NCBI GenBank assembly: GCA_937859105.1 | Contig: CALMAD010000216.1 | Coordinates: forward strand, 1-6,793 | Reading direction: 5' to 3' | DNA from: an uncultured Propionibacteriaceae bacterium | Lineage (GTDB): Bacteria; Actinomycetota; Actinomycetes; Propionibacteriales; Propionibacteriaceae | DNA length: 6,793 nucleotides | Part shown: piece by piece, positions 1-6,722 of the stretch | Layout of the letters: each line of letters begins with the position of its first letter | How positions within the stretch are numbered: the stretch's first letter is position 1 | Position numbers and translations under genes: made by a program | The notes under the pieces: model-generated | The model's database searches: none | What the model was told of the DNA's origin: nothing | The model's input: only the letters and a program-made list of their open reading frames with translations

Positions 1-98
1 GTGGTATTATTGGGAGTGAAATTGTAGTCAAATTCGCTGTCGTCCATCAGCAGGCGGACGCCGTTGCGTGGCTCCGTCTTTTTCGCAAGAATGTCGTT
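1..98 (+). promoter_or_regulatory. Leader/promoter region of the suf operon
   Basis: This stretch is clearly richer in A and T in its first 40 bases than the rest of the window, as expected for a promoter region. TATTAT at 5-10 matches the bacterial -10 consensus at five of six positions; its -35 box would lie outside the window, so the promoter assignment is weak. A short inverted repeat, TTGCG at 64-68 and CGCAA at 84-88, could form a small hairpin in the leader. The sufR frame stays open back to base 3 without a stop or a canonical start codon, but its third codon positions there are only about half G/C, unlike the gene downstream, so I read the region as non-coding. Confidence 0.45.
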
Positions 99-99
99 G
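86..99. promoter_or_regulatory. Candidate SufR operator, CAAG-N6-GTTG
   Basis: CAAG at 86-89, six bases, then GTTG at 96-99 form an imperfect palindrome. Cyanobacterial SufR, and as I recall the Streptomyces protein too, binds CAAC-N6-GTTG; this site matches seven of the eight defined bases. It overlaps the first base of the proposed sufR GTG start, a position suited to autorepression. A match this good is expected by chance about once in 2,600 positions, so roughly a 3 percent chance in this short leader. It is a plausible operator, not a proven one. Confidence 0.4.
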
Positions 100-782
100 T
101 GAAAAACGTGGACGAGTTGGCCCCTCGGAGCGTTGAGGCGCTCACCGAGGACGCGTCCACGCGCGAGCGGGTCGTGCGCTCCGTCTTGGAGCACGGGCCG
201 TCGACGGCGGCGGAGCTCGCGGAGCGGCTCGGGCTGACGCCCGCGGCCGTCCGGCGTCACCTCGGCGTCCTGGTCGGCATCGGCCACCTCCTCACCCGCG
301 AGCAGCGGGTGTATGGGCAGCGGGGGCGCGGGCGTCCGGCGAAGGTCTTCGTCTTGACGGACGCCGGCCGCGAAGAGTTCCACAAGTCCTACGACCAGTT
401 GGCCGTGAAGTCGCTGGCGTTCCTGGCGGAGCGCAGCGGGCCCGACGCGGTCGCCGAGTTCGCCGACACCGTGATGGCGGAACTCGAGACCCGGTTCGAG
501 CAGGTGGGGGAATACCCCACGCAGGCCGACGCGTTGGTCGGGGTATTGACGGCCGAAGGGTACGTCGCCTCGTTGCGGCCGGTGCCTTCCGGACGCCAGC
601 TGTGCCAGTTCCACTGCCCGGTCGCCCACGTGGCCCGGGAGTTCCCCGAGCTGTGCGCCGCCGAGACGCGGGTGTTCGCCCGGGTGCTCGGCTCGCACGT
701 GCAACGGCTCGCCACCATCGCCCATGGTGACGGGGTGTGCACCACGCACATCCCGCACAAGGTCGGAAAGGATCAAACATGA
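99..782 (+). CDS. sufR: SufR-type Fe-S-dependent transcriptional repressor
   Basis: A 227-residue winged-helix regulator that, by family, represses the suf operon when its Fe-S cluster is present and releases it on cluster loss. Residues about 21-90 form the DNA-binding domain: a helix-turn-helix ([19 protein letters not shown], 37-55) followed by a basic wing with the [13 protein letters not shown] motif (75-87). The C-terminal half holds four cysteines, C169, C173, C186 and C214, spaced C-x3-C-x12-C-x27-C, which are the likely cluster ligands. The GTG start at 99 has only a weak purine-rich AAGA upstream; GTG at 108 (residue 4) is a close alternative. The frame is open further upstream but lacks a canonical start there and has poor coding bias. 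The stop overlaps the sufB start as ATGA, which links regulator and first assembly gene in one transcript. Confidence 0.9.
   Translation: MKNVDELAPRSVEALTEDASTRERVVRSVLEHGPSTAAELAERLGLTPAAVRRHLGVLVGIGHLLTREQRVYGQRGRGRPAKVFVLTDAGREEFHKSYDQLAVKSLAFLAERSGPDAVAEFADTVMAELETRFEQVGEYPTQADALVGVLTAEGYVASLRPVPSGRQLCQFHCPVAHVAREFPELCAAETRVFARVLGSHVQRLATIAHGDGVCTTHIPHKVGKDQT
765..772 (+). promoter_or_regulatory. Ribosome binding site that fixes the sufB start
   Basis: GGAAAGGA lies six bases before the ATG at 779. This supports 779 over the upstream in-frame ATG at 737, which would put 14 extra, unconserved-looking residues inside sufR. Confidence 0.7.
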
Positions 783-2215
783 CGCAGACCCAGGCACCCG
801 GCACCGGGTCGACCCAGGACGAGCACCTCGAGGCACTCGGCAACTACCGCTTCGGGTGGCACGACAGCGACGTCGCGGGCGCGAGCGCCCAGCGCGGCCT
901 GAACGAGGCCGTCGTCCGCGACATCTCCGCCCTCAAGAGCGAGCCGGAGTGGATGCTCGAGCGCCGCCTGAAGGGCCTGAAGCTCTTCGGCCGCAAGCCG
1001 CTGCCCACGTGGGGCGCCGACCTGTCGGACATCGACTTCGACAACATCAAGTACTTCGTGCGCTCGACCGAGCAGCAGGCCGCCTCGTGGGAGGAACTGC
1101 CGGAGGACATCAAGAACACCTACGACCGCCTCGGCATCCCCGAGGCCGAGAAGCAGCGCCTCGTGGCGGGCGTCGCGGCCCAGTACGAGTCCGAGGTGGT
1201 CTACCACAAGATCAACGAGGAGCTGGAGCGACAGGGCGTCATCTTCCTCGACACGGACACGGGCCTGAAGGAGCACCCTGAGATCTTCGAGGAGTACTTC
1301 GGCTCGGTGATCCCGGTCGGCGACAACAAGTTCGCGTCGCTGAACACGGCGGTCTGGTCGGGCGGCTCGTTCATCTACGTGCCGAAGGGCGTCCACGTGA
1401 CGATCCCGCTGCAGGCCTACTTCCGCATCAACACCGAGAACATGGGCCAGTTCGAGCGGACGCTGATCATCGCCGACGAGGACAGCTACGTGCACTACAT
1501 CGAGGGCTGCACGGCGCCGATCTACAAGTCCGACTCGCTGCACTCGGCGGTCGTCGAGATCATCGTCCGCAAGGGCGCCCGGGTGCGGTACACGACGATC
1601 CAGAACTGGTCGAACAACGTGTACAACCTGGTCACCAAGCGCGCCACCTGCGAGGAGGGCGCGACGATGGAGTGGGTCGACGGCAACATCGGCTCGAAGG
1701 TCACCATGAAGTACCCGGCCGTCTGGCTGCTCGGCGAGCACGCGAAGGGCGAGACGCTCTCGATCGCGTTCGCCGGCGAGGGCCAGCATCAGGACACCGG
1801 CTCGAAGATGGTGCACGCCGCGCCGCACACGTCGAGCTCGATCATCTCGAAGTCCGTCGCGCGGAGCGGCGGGCGGGCGTCCTACCGCGGCCTCGTCCAC
1901 GTGAACGAGGGGGCGTCGCATTCGGCGTCCAGCGTGAAGTGCGACGCGCTGCTGGTGGACAACGTCAGCCGGTCCGACACGTACCCGTACGTGGACGTCC
2001 GGGAGGACGACGTGAGCATGGCCCACGAGGCCACCGTGTCGAAGGTGAGCGACGACCAGCTCTTCTACCTGATGAGCCGCGGCATGGGGGAGGACGAGGC
2101 CATGGCGATGATCGTGCGCGGCTTCGTCGAGCCCATCGCCCGCGAGCTGCCGATGGAGTACGCGCTGGAGCTGAACCGCCTCATCGAGCTGCAGATGGAA
2201 GGCGCGGTCGGCTGA
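779..2215 (+). CDS. sufB: Fe-S cluster assembly scaffold protein SufB
   Basis: SufB is the scaffold subunit of the cytosolic SufBCD complex, on which Fe-S clusters are built. The protein is 478 residues, a normal length for an intein-free SufB. The N-terminal helical region (about 20-180) leads into the beta-helix core with the family blocks [20 protein letters not shown] (177-196), IEGCTAP (241-247) and [11 protein letters not shown] (279-289). Cysteines are C244, C291 and C388. By motif, C388 in [12 protein letters not shown] matches the E. coli C405 sulfur acceptor, and E417 in AHEATVSK matches E434; both pairs differ by 17 in numbering, which supports the alignment. The C-terminal segment [12 protein letters not shown] (425-436) is the shared SufB/SufD signature. 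The gene starts inside the sufR stop and is followed by sufD. Mycobacterial SufB often carries an intein; none is present here. Confidence 0.97.
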   Translation: MTQTQAPGTGSTQDEHLEALGNYRFGWHDSDVAGASAQRGLNEAVVRDISALKSEPEWMLERRLKGLKLFGRKPLPTWGADLSDIDFDNIKYFVRSTEQQAASWEELPEDIKNTYDRLGIPEAEKQRLVAGVAAQYESEVVYHKINEELERQGVIFLDTDTGLKEHPEIFEEYFGSVIPVGDNKFASLNTAVWSGGSFIYVPKGVHVTIPLQAYFRINTENMGQFERTLIIADEDSYVHYIEGCTAPIYKSDSLHSAVVEIIVRKGARVRYTTIQNWSNNVYNLVTKRATCEEGATMEWVDGNIGSKVTMKYPAVWLLGEHAKGETLSIAFAGEGQHQDTGSKMVHAAPHTSSSIISKSVARSGGRASYRGLVHVNEGASHSASSVKCDALLVDNVSRSDTYPYVDVREDDVSMAHEATVSKVSDDQLFYLMSRGMGEDEAMAMIVRGFVEPIARELPMEYALELNRLIELQMEGAVG

Positions 2216-2249
2216 GTTGAGCACGGAGATCCTGGACAGAGAAGAGAAG

Positions 2250-3404
2250 ATGAGCACGAACGTCGCCGAGGCCGCCGAAGCGGTCGAGTCGCACCTGCAC
2301 CCCACGCCCTCCTGGTCGGTGGACGATCACCCGACGCCGACCGGGCTGGAGGAGATCTGGCGCTTTACCCCGCTGCACCGCATGAAGGCCCTGCTGGGCG
2401 GCGAGCCCACGGGAGACCGCCTGGCGTGGGAGCAGTCGATCCCCGAGGGAGTCTCGGTGTCCACGATCGACGAGGACGCCGCGCGCGGCCTGGCCGTCGA
2501 GGCGCCGGTGGACCGGGTCTCGTCGCTGGCCGCGGCGAACGCGACCGGCGGAGCCGTCCTGGTCGACATCCCGGCGAACGCGGAGATCACCGAGCCGGTG
2601 TCCCTGACCCTCACGGGCCAGGGGGGCACGGTGTTCGGCCATACGCTGGTGCAGGTGGGGGCGAACGCCCGCGCGACGATCGTCATCCGGCACGAGGGGT
2701 CCGCCGCCTACGCCGGCAAGATGGACATCCGGGTCGGCGACGGCGCGGCGATCAACTTCGTGAGCGTCCAGGACTGGGCGGATGACGCGGTGCACGGCGG
2801 GCAGACCTCCTTCCTCGTCGGCCGGGACGCCGAGGTGCGGACCGTGACGGTGAGCCTGGGCGGCGACGTCGTCCGGCTGGCGGAGACGGCGCGCTTCGCC
2901 GGCCCCGGCGGGTCGCTGGAGCAGTTCGGCCTCTACTTCGTGGACGCCGGGCAGCACATCGAGCATCGGCTGTTCGTCGACCACAACACCCCGAAGACGA
3001 AGAGCAACGTCGACTACCGCGGCGCCCTGCAGGGCGAGAACGCCCACTCGGTGTGGGTCGGCGACGTGCTGATCCGCAAGGCGGCCGAGGGCATCGAGAC
3101 GTACGAGGCCAACAAGAACCTCGTGCTGACTGACGGCTGCCAGGCCGACTCGGTGCCGAACCTCGAGATCCAGACCGGCGAGATCGTCGGCGCGGGCCAC
3201 AGCTCGACGACCGGCCGCTTCGACGACGAGCAGCTCTTCTACCTCACGTCGCGAGGCATCGACCCCGTCGAGGCGAAGCGCCTGGTGGTGCACGGGTTCT
3301 TCACCGACATCATCCGTCGCGTCGGCGTCCCCGAGCTGGAGGAGAAGCTGACCCAAGACATCGAGGCGGAGCTCGCCGCGACCGTCGGCAAGGGCGACGC
3401 ATGA
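2250..3404 (+). CDS. sufD: Fe-S cluster assembly protein SufD
   Basis: SufD pairs with SufB and SufC in the cluster assembly complex and is linked to iron acquisition. From ATG 2250 it has 384 residues. Visible family features are EEIWRFTPL near the N-terminus (34-42), a beta-helix core, and the C-terminal block GAGHSSTTGRFDDEQLFYLT (314-333), which is homologous to the SufB signature. H317 aligns with the E. coli SufD H360 that is needed for function. The E. coli C358 position is an alanine here (A315), and the only cysteine is C297. The start is uncertain: an in-frame TTG at 2217, one base after the sufB stop, would add 11 residues and gives tighter coupling, with GGAAGG 14 bases upstream. 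I chose the ATG because it is a stronger codon preceded by purine-rich AGAGAAGAG. The stop overlaps the next gene as ATGA. Confidence 0.94.
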   Translation: MSTNVAEAAEAVESHLHPTPSWSVDDHPTPTGLEEIWRFTPLHRMKALLGGEPTGDRLAWEQSIPEGVSVSTIDEDAARGLAVEAPVDRVSSLAAANATGGAVLVDIPANAEITEPVSLTLTGQGGTVFGHTLVQVGANARATIVIRHEGSAAYAGKMDIRVGDGAAINFVSVQDWADDAVHGGQTSFLVGRDAEVRTVTVSLGGDVVRLAETARFAGPGGSLEQFGLYFVDAGQHIEHRLFVDHNTPKTKSNVDYRGALQGENAHSVWVGDVLIRKAAEGIETYEANKNLVLTDGCQADSVPNLEIQTGEIVGAGHSSTTGRFDDEQLFYLTSRGIDPVEAKRLVVHGFFTDIIRRVGVPELEEKLTQDIEAELAATVGKGDA

Positions 3405-3733
3405 GCTACGCGAAGGCGTGCGCGGCGTCCGAACTGGAGTTGGACAAGCCGTTCTCGGTGGACGTGAACGGCACGCTCGTCGCGATCGTCCAGACCGAGG
3501 ACGGGCTGTTCGCGATCTACGACGAGTGCAGCCACGCGCGCGTGATGCTGAGCCTCGGCGAGGTGGAGAGCGACACGCTCGAGTGCTTCGCCCACGGGTC
3601 GCGCTTCGACCTCGCGTCGGGCTACCCGCTCGACCTGCCGGCCACGCGGCCGGTCCCCGTCTACCCCGTCAAGATCGAGGGTGACGACGTGCTCGTCGAC
3701 CTCGACAACCCGATCGAAACTCAGGAGCCGTAA
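3401..3733 (+). CDS. Rieske-type [2Fe-2S] ferredoxin of the suf operon
   Basis: A small soluble protein of 110 residues with a complete Rieske cluster motif: C43-x-H45, then 16 residues, then C62-x2-H65 (CSH and CFAH), followed by the usual GSRFDLASG segment (66-74). Two Cys and two His ligate a [2Fe-2S] cluster. It resembles the ferredoxin components of non-haem dioxygenases (NirD/BphF-like), but no oxygenase gene is nearby. Its place between sufD and sufC, with an ATGA overlap to sufD and only three bases before sufC, argues for a role in cluster assembly, most likely as an electron donor or as a cluster-loaded partner; this role is inference. No signal peptide or membrane segment is seen. 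AAGGG at 3390-3394 supports the ATG at 3401. Confidence 0.92.
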   Translation: MSYAKACAASELELDKPFSVDVNGTLVAIVQTEDGLFAIYDECSHARVMLSLGEVESDTLECFAHGSRFDLASGYPLDLPATRPVPVYPVKIEGDDVLVDLDNPIETQEP

Positions 3734-3736
3734 GCA

Positions 3737-4501
3737 ATGTCCCTCGTCATCAACGACCTGCACGTCGACGTCGAGACCGAATCCGGTCCGAAGCAGATCC
3801 TCAAGGGCGTGAACCTCACCATCGACCAGGGCGAGGTGCACGCGATCATGGGTCCGAACGGGTCGGGCAAGTCGACGTTGGCCTACAGCCTCGCGGGTCA
3901 CCCGAAGTACACCATCACGTCCGGCACCGTCACGCTCGACGGCGTCGAACTGCAGGACCTCACGGTCGACGAGCGCGCTCGCGCGGGCCTGTTCCTCGCG
4001 ATGCAGTACCCGGTCGAGGTGCCGGGCGTCTCCGTCGCGAACTTCCTGCGCTCGGCGAAGACCGCGCTGACCGGCGAGGCCCCCAAGGTGCGCACCTGGG
4101 TGAAGGACGTGAATGCGGCGCTGTCGAACCTGCAGCTCGATTCGTCCTTCGCGCAGCGCTCGCTGAACGAGGGGTTCTCCGGCGGCGAGAAGAAGCGCAA
4201 CGAGATCGCGCAGCTCGAGCTGCTGAACCCGAAGTACGCCGTGTTGGACGAGACCGACTCCGGCCTCGACATCGACGCGCTGCGCATCGTGGCCGACGGT
4301 GTGAACCGCTACATGGACCAGCGCGACCGCGGCGTCGTGCTGATCACCCACTACACGCGCATCCTGCGCTACATCAAGCCCGACCAGGTGCACGTGTTCG
4401 TCGACGGCCGCATCGTGGCCGACGGCGGCCCCGAGCTGGGCGAGCAGCTCGAGGTCGAGGGCTACGACCGCTTCGTGAGCGCGGCGAAGGCCGATGCCTG
4501 A
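3737..4501 (+). CDS. sufC: Fe-S cluster assembly ATPase SufC
   Basis: SufC is the soluble ABC-type ATPase that drives conformational change in SufBCD. It has 254 residues, typical for the family, and all catalytic elements: Walker A GPNGSGKST (39-47), Q-loop Q90 in AMQYPVEVPG, the SufC-type signature FSGGEKKRNE (147-156), Walker B YAVLDETDSGLD (167-178) with D171 and catalytic E172, the D-loop SGLD, and H-loop H205 in LITHYTRIL. The EKKRNE and DETDSGLD forms separate SufC from transport ATPases, and no permease gene is present. AGGAG at 3723-3727 sits nine bases before the ATG. The 3' end overlaps sufS by eight bases. Confidence 0.98.
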   Translation: MSLVINDLHVDVETESGPKQILKGVNLTIDQGEVHAIMGPNGSGKSTLAYSLAGHPKYTITSGTVTLDGVELQDLTVDERARAGLFLAMQYPVEVPGVSVANFLRSAKTALTGEAPKVRTWVKDVNAALSNLQLDSSFAQRSLNEGFSGGEKKRNEIAQLELLNPKYAVLDETDSGLDIDALRIVADGVNRYMDQRDRGVVLITHYTRILRYIKPDQVHVFVDGRIVADGGPELGEQLEVEGYDRFVSAAKADA

Positions 4502-5789
4502 TACCCAGGTGAAGGCTCCGGTCAGCCGGGACGCGTTCCGGCTGGCCGACCGGGTGCGCCCCGATTTCCCGATCTTCGAGCGGACGGTCGGGGACTATCC
4601 GCTGTCCTACCTCGACTCGGGCAACACCTCGCAGAAGCCCCGGGTCGTCGTGGACGCCGTCGCCGACCACTACCTGCACCACAACGCGAACGTGGCCCGC
4701 GCCATGCACCTGCTGGGCGGGGAGGCCACGGCCGCCTTCGAGGGGGCGCGGGCGAAGGTCGCGGCGTTCGTGGGGGCGCGTCCCGAAGAGATCGTGTTCG
4801 CCAAGAACGCCTCCGAGGCGCTCAACCTGTGCGCGCACACGCTCGGCGAGCACCTCCGCCTGGGCCCGGGCGACGAGGTGGTGATCTCCGAGATGGAGCA
4901 CCACTCCAACATCGTCCCCTGGCAGTTGCTGTGCGAGCGCACCGGGGCGACGCTGCGCTGGTTCGGCGTCACGGACGAGGGGCGGCTCGACCTCGAGCGC
5001 GCCGACGCCGAGGGCCTCCTCAACGAGCGGACGCGCGTCGTCTCGACCGCGTGGGTGAGCAACGTGCTGGGCACGGTGAACCCGCTGCCCGAGATCGCGC
5101 GCCGTGCGCACGCCGTCGGGGCGATCGTGATCGCGGACGGCTCGCAGGGCGTCCCACAGCTGCCGACCGACGTGGCGTCCCTCGGCGTCGACCTGCTCGC
5201 GTTCACCGGCCACAAGATGGTGGGGCCGACCGGCATCGGCGTCCTGTGGGGCCGCTACGACCTGCTCGAGCAGTTGCCGCCGTTCCTCGGCGGCGGCGAG
5301 ATGATCGAGGTCGTCACGATGGAGAAGTCGACGTTCGCGCGTCCTCCGGCCCGGTTCGAGGCCGGGACACCGCCGATCGCTCAGGCGGTCGGGCTCGGCG
5401 CCGCGGTGGACTACCTGACCGAGGTCGGGATGGAGAACGTCGCCGCCCACGAGCACGCGATCACGGCCCTGATGCTGGAGCGCCTGCGCGAGATCGACGG
5501 CGTCCGGATCCTCGGGCCGGCGGAGCCGGTCGACAGGGGCGGCGCGGTGTCGTTCACGCTGACCGCGGCCGGCGGGCTCGAGGTGCACCCGCACGACATC
5601 ATGCAGTTCCTCGACAGCCGGGGCGTCGCCGTGCGCGGCGGACACCACTGCGCGAGGCCGCTGCACCGGCGGTTCGGGATCCAGAGCTCGACGCGGGCGT
5701 CCGCGTACCTGTACACGACGCCCGACGAGGTGGACGCCCTCGTCGCCGCCCTGATCTACACGCGCGACTTCTTCGGAGGGAAGCGATGA
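4494..5789 (+). CDS. sufS: Cysteine desulfurase SufS (group II, PLP-dependent)
   Basis: SufS converts L-cysteine to L-alanine and holds the released sulfur as a persulfide. The protein has 431 residues. Visible active-site elements are HHSN (136-139) with the His that stacks on pyridoxal phosphate, D215 and Q218 in ADGSQ, the Schiff-base lysine K241 in FTGHKMVGPTG, and the catalytic C386 in RGGHHCARPL. R401 in STRASAYLY is the substrate-carboxylate arginine. The RGGHHCA context with a short active-site loop marks group II (SufS) and not IscS. The first 20 or so residues are a poorly conserved lead-in before FPIFER. The ATG lies inside the end of sufC, eight bases overlapping, and the stop overlaps sufU as ATGA. 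The adjacent sufU supplies its expected sulfur acceptor. Confidence 0.97.
   Translation: MPDTQVKAPVSRDAFRLADRVRPDFPIFERTVGDYPLSYLDSGNTSQKPRVVVDAVADHYLHHNANVARAMHLLGGEATAAFEGARAKVAAFVGARPEEIVFAKNASEALNLCAHTLGEHLRLGPGDEVVISEMEHHSNIVPWQLLCERTGATLRWFGVTDEGRLDLERADAEGLLNERTRVVSTAWVSNVLGTVNPLPEIARRAHAVGAIVIADGSQGVPQLPTDVASLGVDLLAFTGHKMVGPTGIGVLWGRYDLLEQLPPFLGGGEMIEVVTMEKSTFARPPARFEAGTPPIAQAVGLGAAVDYLTEVGMENVAAHEHAITALMLERLREIDGVRILGPAEPVDRGGAVSFTLTAAGGLEVHPHDIMQFLDSRGVAVRGGHHCARPLHRRFGIQSSTRASAYLYTTPDEVDALVAALIYTRDFFGGKR
5775..5780 (+). promoter_or_regulatory. Ribosome binding site that fixes the sufU start
   Basis: GGAGGG sits five bases before the ATG at 5786. The sufU frame is open far upstream through sufS, so this strong site and the conserved N-terminus MYQEIILDHYR decide the start. 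Confidence 0.75.
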
Positions 5790-6235
5790 GCGTCGAACAG
5801 ATGTACCAGGAGATCATCCTCGACCACTACCGGGAGAAGCATCACGCGGGGCTCCGCGACCCGTTCGAGGCCGAGGTGACCCACGTGAACCCGTCGTGCG
5901 GCGACGAGATCATGCTGCGCGTCCATCTGGACGGCGACGTGGTCACCGACGTGAGCTACGACGCCGTGGGGTGCTCGATCTCGCAGGCGTCCACGTCCGT
6001 GATGACCGACCTGGTCATCGGCAAGAGCGTCGCCGACGGGCTCGAGCTCTTCGACGATTTCCAAGAAATGATGCACTCGCAAGGGGAGATGGAGCCTGAC
6101 GAGGACGTCCTCGAGGACGGTATCGCCTTCGTCGGCGTCGCCAAGTTCCCCGCCCGCGTGAAGTGCGCGATGTTGGGCTGGTCGGCGTGGAAGGACGCCG
6201 TCGCCCAGGCTGTCAGCAAGGAGGAGGCCTCATGA
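5786..6235 (+). CDS. sufU: SufU, zinc-dependent sulfurtransferase partner of SufS
   Basis: SufU takes the persulfide sulfur from SufS and passes it to SufBCD; in Bacillus subtilis this works by swapping a zinc ligand with SufS. This 149-residue protein has the IscU/NifU N-terminal fold with the zinc ligands C38 and D40 in NPSCGDE, C63 in VGCSISQAS, and C127 in FPARVKCAMLGW. The segment between the second and third ligand sites (about 76-115) holds the extra stretch that separates SufU from the IscU scaffold, and the third-site context is Lys-Cys where IscU has His-Cys. R124 is in the position of the arginine reported to matter in SufU exchange. No sufE or A-type carrier gene is present, so SufU is the only obvious sulfur relay here. 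It overlaps both neighbours by ATGA. Confidence 0.95.
   Translation: MSVEQMYQEIILDHYREKHHAGLRDPFEAEVTHVNPSCGDEIMLRVHLDGDVVTDVSYDAVGCSISQASTSVMTDLVIGKSVADGLELFDDFQEMMHSQGEMEPDEDVLEDGIAFVGVAKFPARVKCAMLGWSAWKDAVAQAVSKEEAS
6218..6224 (+). promoter_or_regulatory. Ribosome binding site that fixes the sufT start
   Basis: AAGGAGG, a near-ideal Shine-Dalgarno sequence, is seven bases before the ATG at 6232 and lies within the last sufU codons. It rules against the longer open frame beginning at 6163. Confidence 0.75.
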
Positions 6236-6657
6236 CCGAGCAGCACACGACCGAGCGAACCACGACCGAACAGGCTGCGGCGACGGGCGATCCCCGTCCG
6301 TCGGACCTCGTCCGCGACGAACTTCCGGACGCCTCCGCGGACAGCTTCCGGCCGTCGATCGAGGACCTGGAGGAGGCGATGCGCGACGTCGTCGACCCCG
6401 AGTTGATGGTGAACGTCGTCGACCTGGGCCTCGTCTACGGCATCTCGCTCGACGACGACAACAACGCGACGGTCGACATGACCCTCACGTCGCCGACCTG
6501 CCCGCTGACCGACCGGCTGGAGTACGACACCCAGTTGGCGATGGAGGGGCTGGTCAACTCGGTGACGATCAACTGGGTGTGGCTGCCGCCGTGGACGCTG
6601 GACAAGATCACCGAGGATGGCCGCGAGCAACTGCGCGCCATCGGCTTCAGCATCTGA
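6232..6657 (+). CDS. sufT: SufT-like MIP18/DUF59 Fe-S maturation factor
   Basis: A 141-residue protein of the MIP18 (DUF59) family, related to SufT and PaaD; members help mature or deliver Fe-S clusters to client proteins. The core starts near residue 43 and shows DPE (55-57), NVVDLGLVYGI (61-71), the conserved cysteine C90 in TSPTCPLTD, and the C-terminal PPWTLDKITEDGREQL (119-134). C90 is the only cysteine. Residues 1-40 are a Thr-, Glu- and Asp-rich tail with no recognisable domain and are probably disordered. It is the last gene of the operon, coupled to sufU by an ATGA overlap and followed within 40 bases by a strong hairpin. The precise client proteins cannot be told from the sequence. 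Confidence 0.9.
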   Translation: MTEQHTTERTTTEQAAATGDPRPSDLVRDELPDASADSFRPSIEDLEEAMRDVVDPELMVNVVDLGLVYGISLDDDNNATVDMTLTSPTCPLTDRLEYDTQLAMEGLVNSVTINWVWLPPWTLDKITEDGREQLRAIGFSI

Positions 6658-6695
6658 CGCCGGTCGCGCGCCGGCCTACCCGCCGCGCGATTCCG

Positions 6696-6722
6696 ATCGG
6701 GGACGCCTCAGGCGTCCCCGAT
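6696..6722. terminator. Factor-type/bidirectional terminator hairpin after sufT
   Basis: A perfect 12-base inverted repeat, 6696-6707 and 6711-6722, encloses a three-base loop TCA. The stem is nine G-C pairs of twelve. It begins 38 bases after the sufT stop. There is no T-run on either side, which is common for actinobacterial terminators. Because it is a near-perfect palindrome between converging genes, it can act on both strands. The loop is also the stop codon of the minus-strand gene. Confidence 0.75.

Noticed and set aside
737..778. Extended SufB start at ATG 737
   Set aside because: It adds 14 residues within sufR; the ATG at 779 has a well-spaced ribosome binding site and forms the ATGA overlap seen at other junctions.
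1499..1519. Possible intein in SufB at the IEGCTAP region, as in some mycobacteria
   Set aside because: The coding sequence is continuous and the protein has a normal 478-residue length without intein blocks.
773..5666. Long minus-strand open frames opposite sufB, sufD, Rieske/sufC and sufS (773-2305, 2181-3356, 3239-4393, 4374-5666)
   Set aside because: They are Arg-, Val-, Asp- and His-rich mirror frames caused by GC-biased codons on the plus strand, cross gene boundaries without regard to them, and show no recognisable domain.
4829..5785. Long open frame in front of sufU running through sufS
   Set aside because: The upstream part is an Arg-rich shadow of sufS; only the part from ATG 5786 matches SufU.
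6163..6231. Upstream extension of the SufT frame
   Set aside because: The extension is a shadow of sufU; AAGGAGG at 6218-6224 points to ATG 6232.
6659..6675. Short inverted repeat GCCGG-N7-CCGGC just after sufT
   Set aside because: A five-base GC stem is expected often by chance at this composition; the 12-bp hairpin 20 bases downstream is far stronger.
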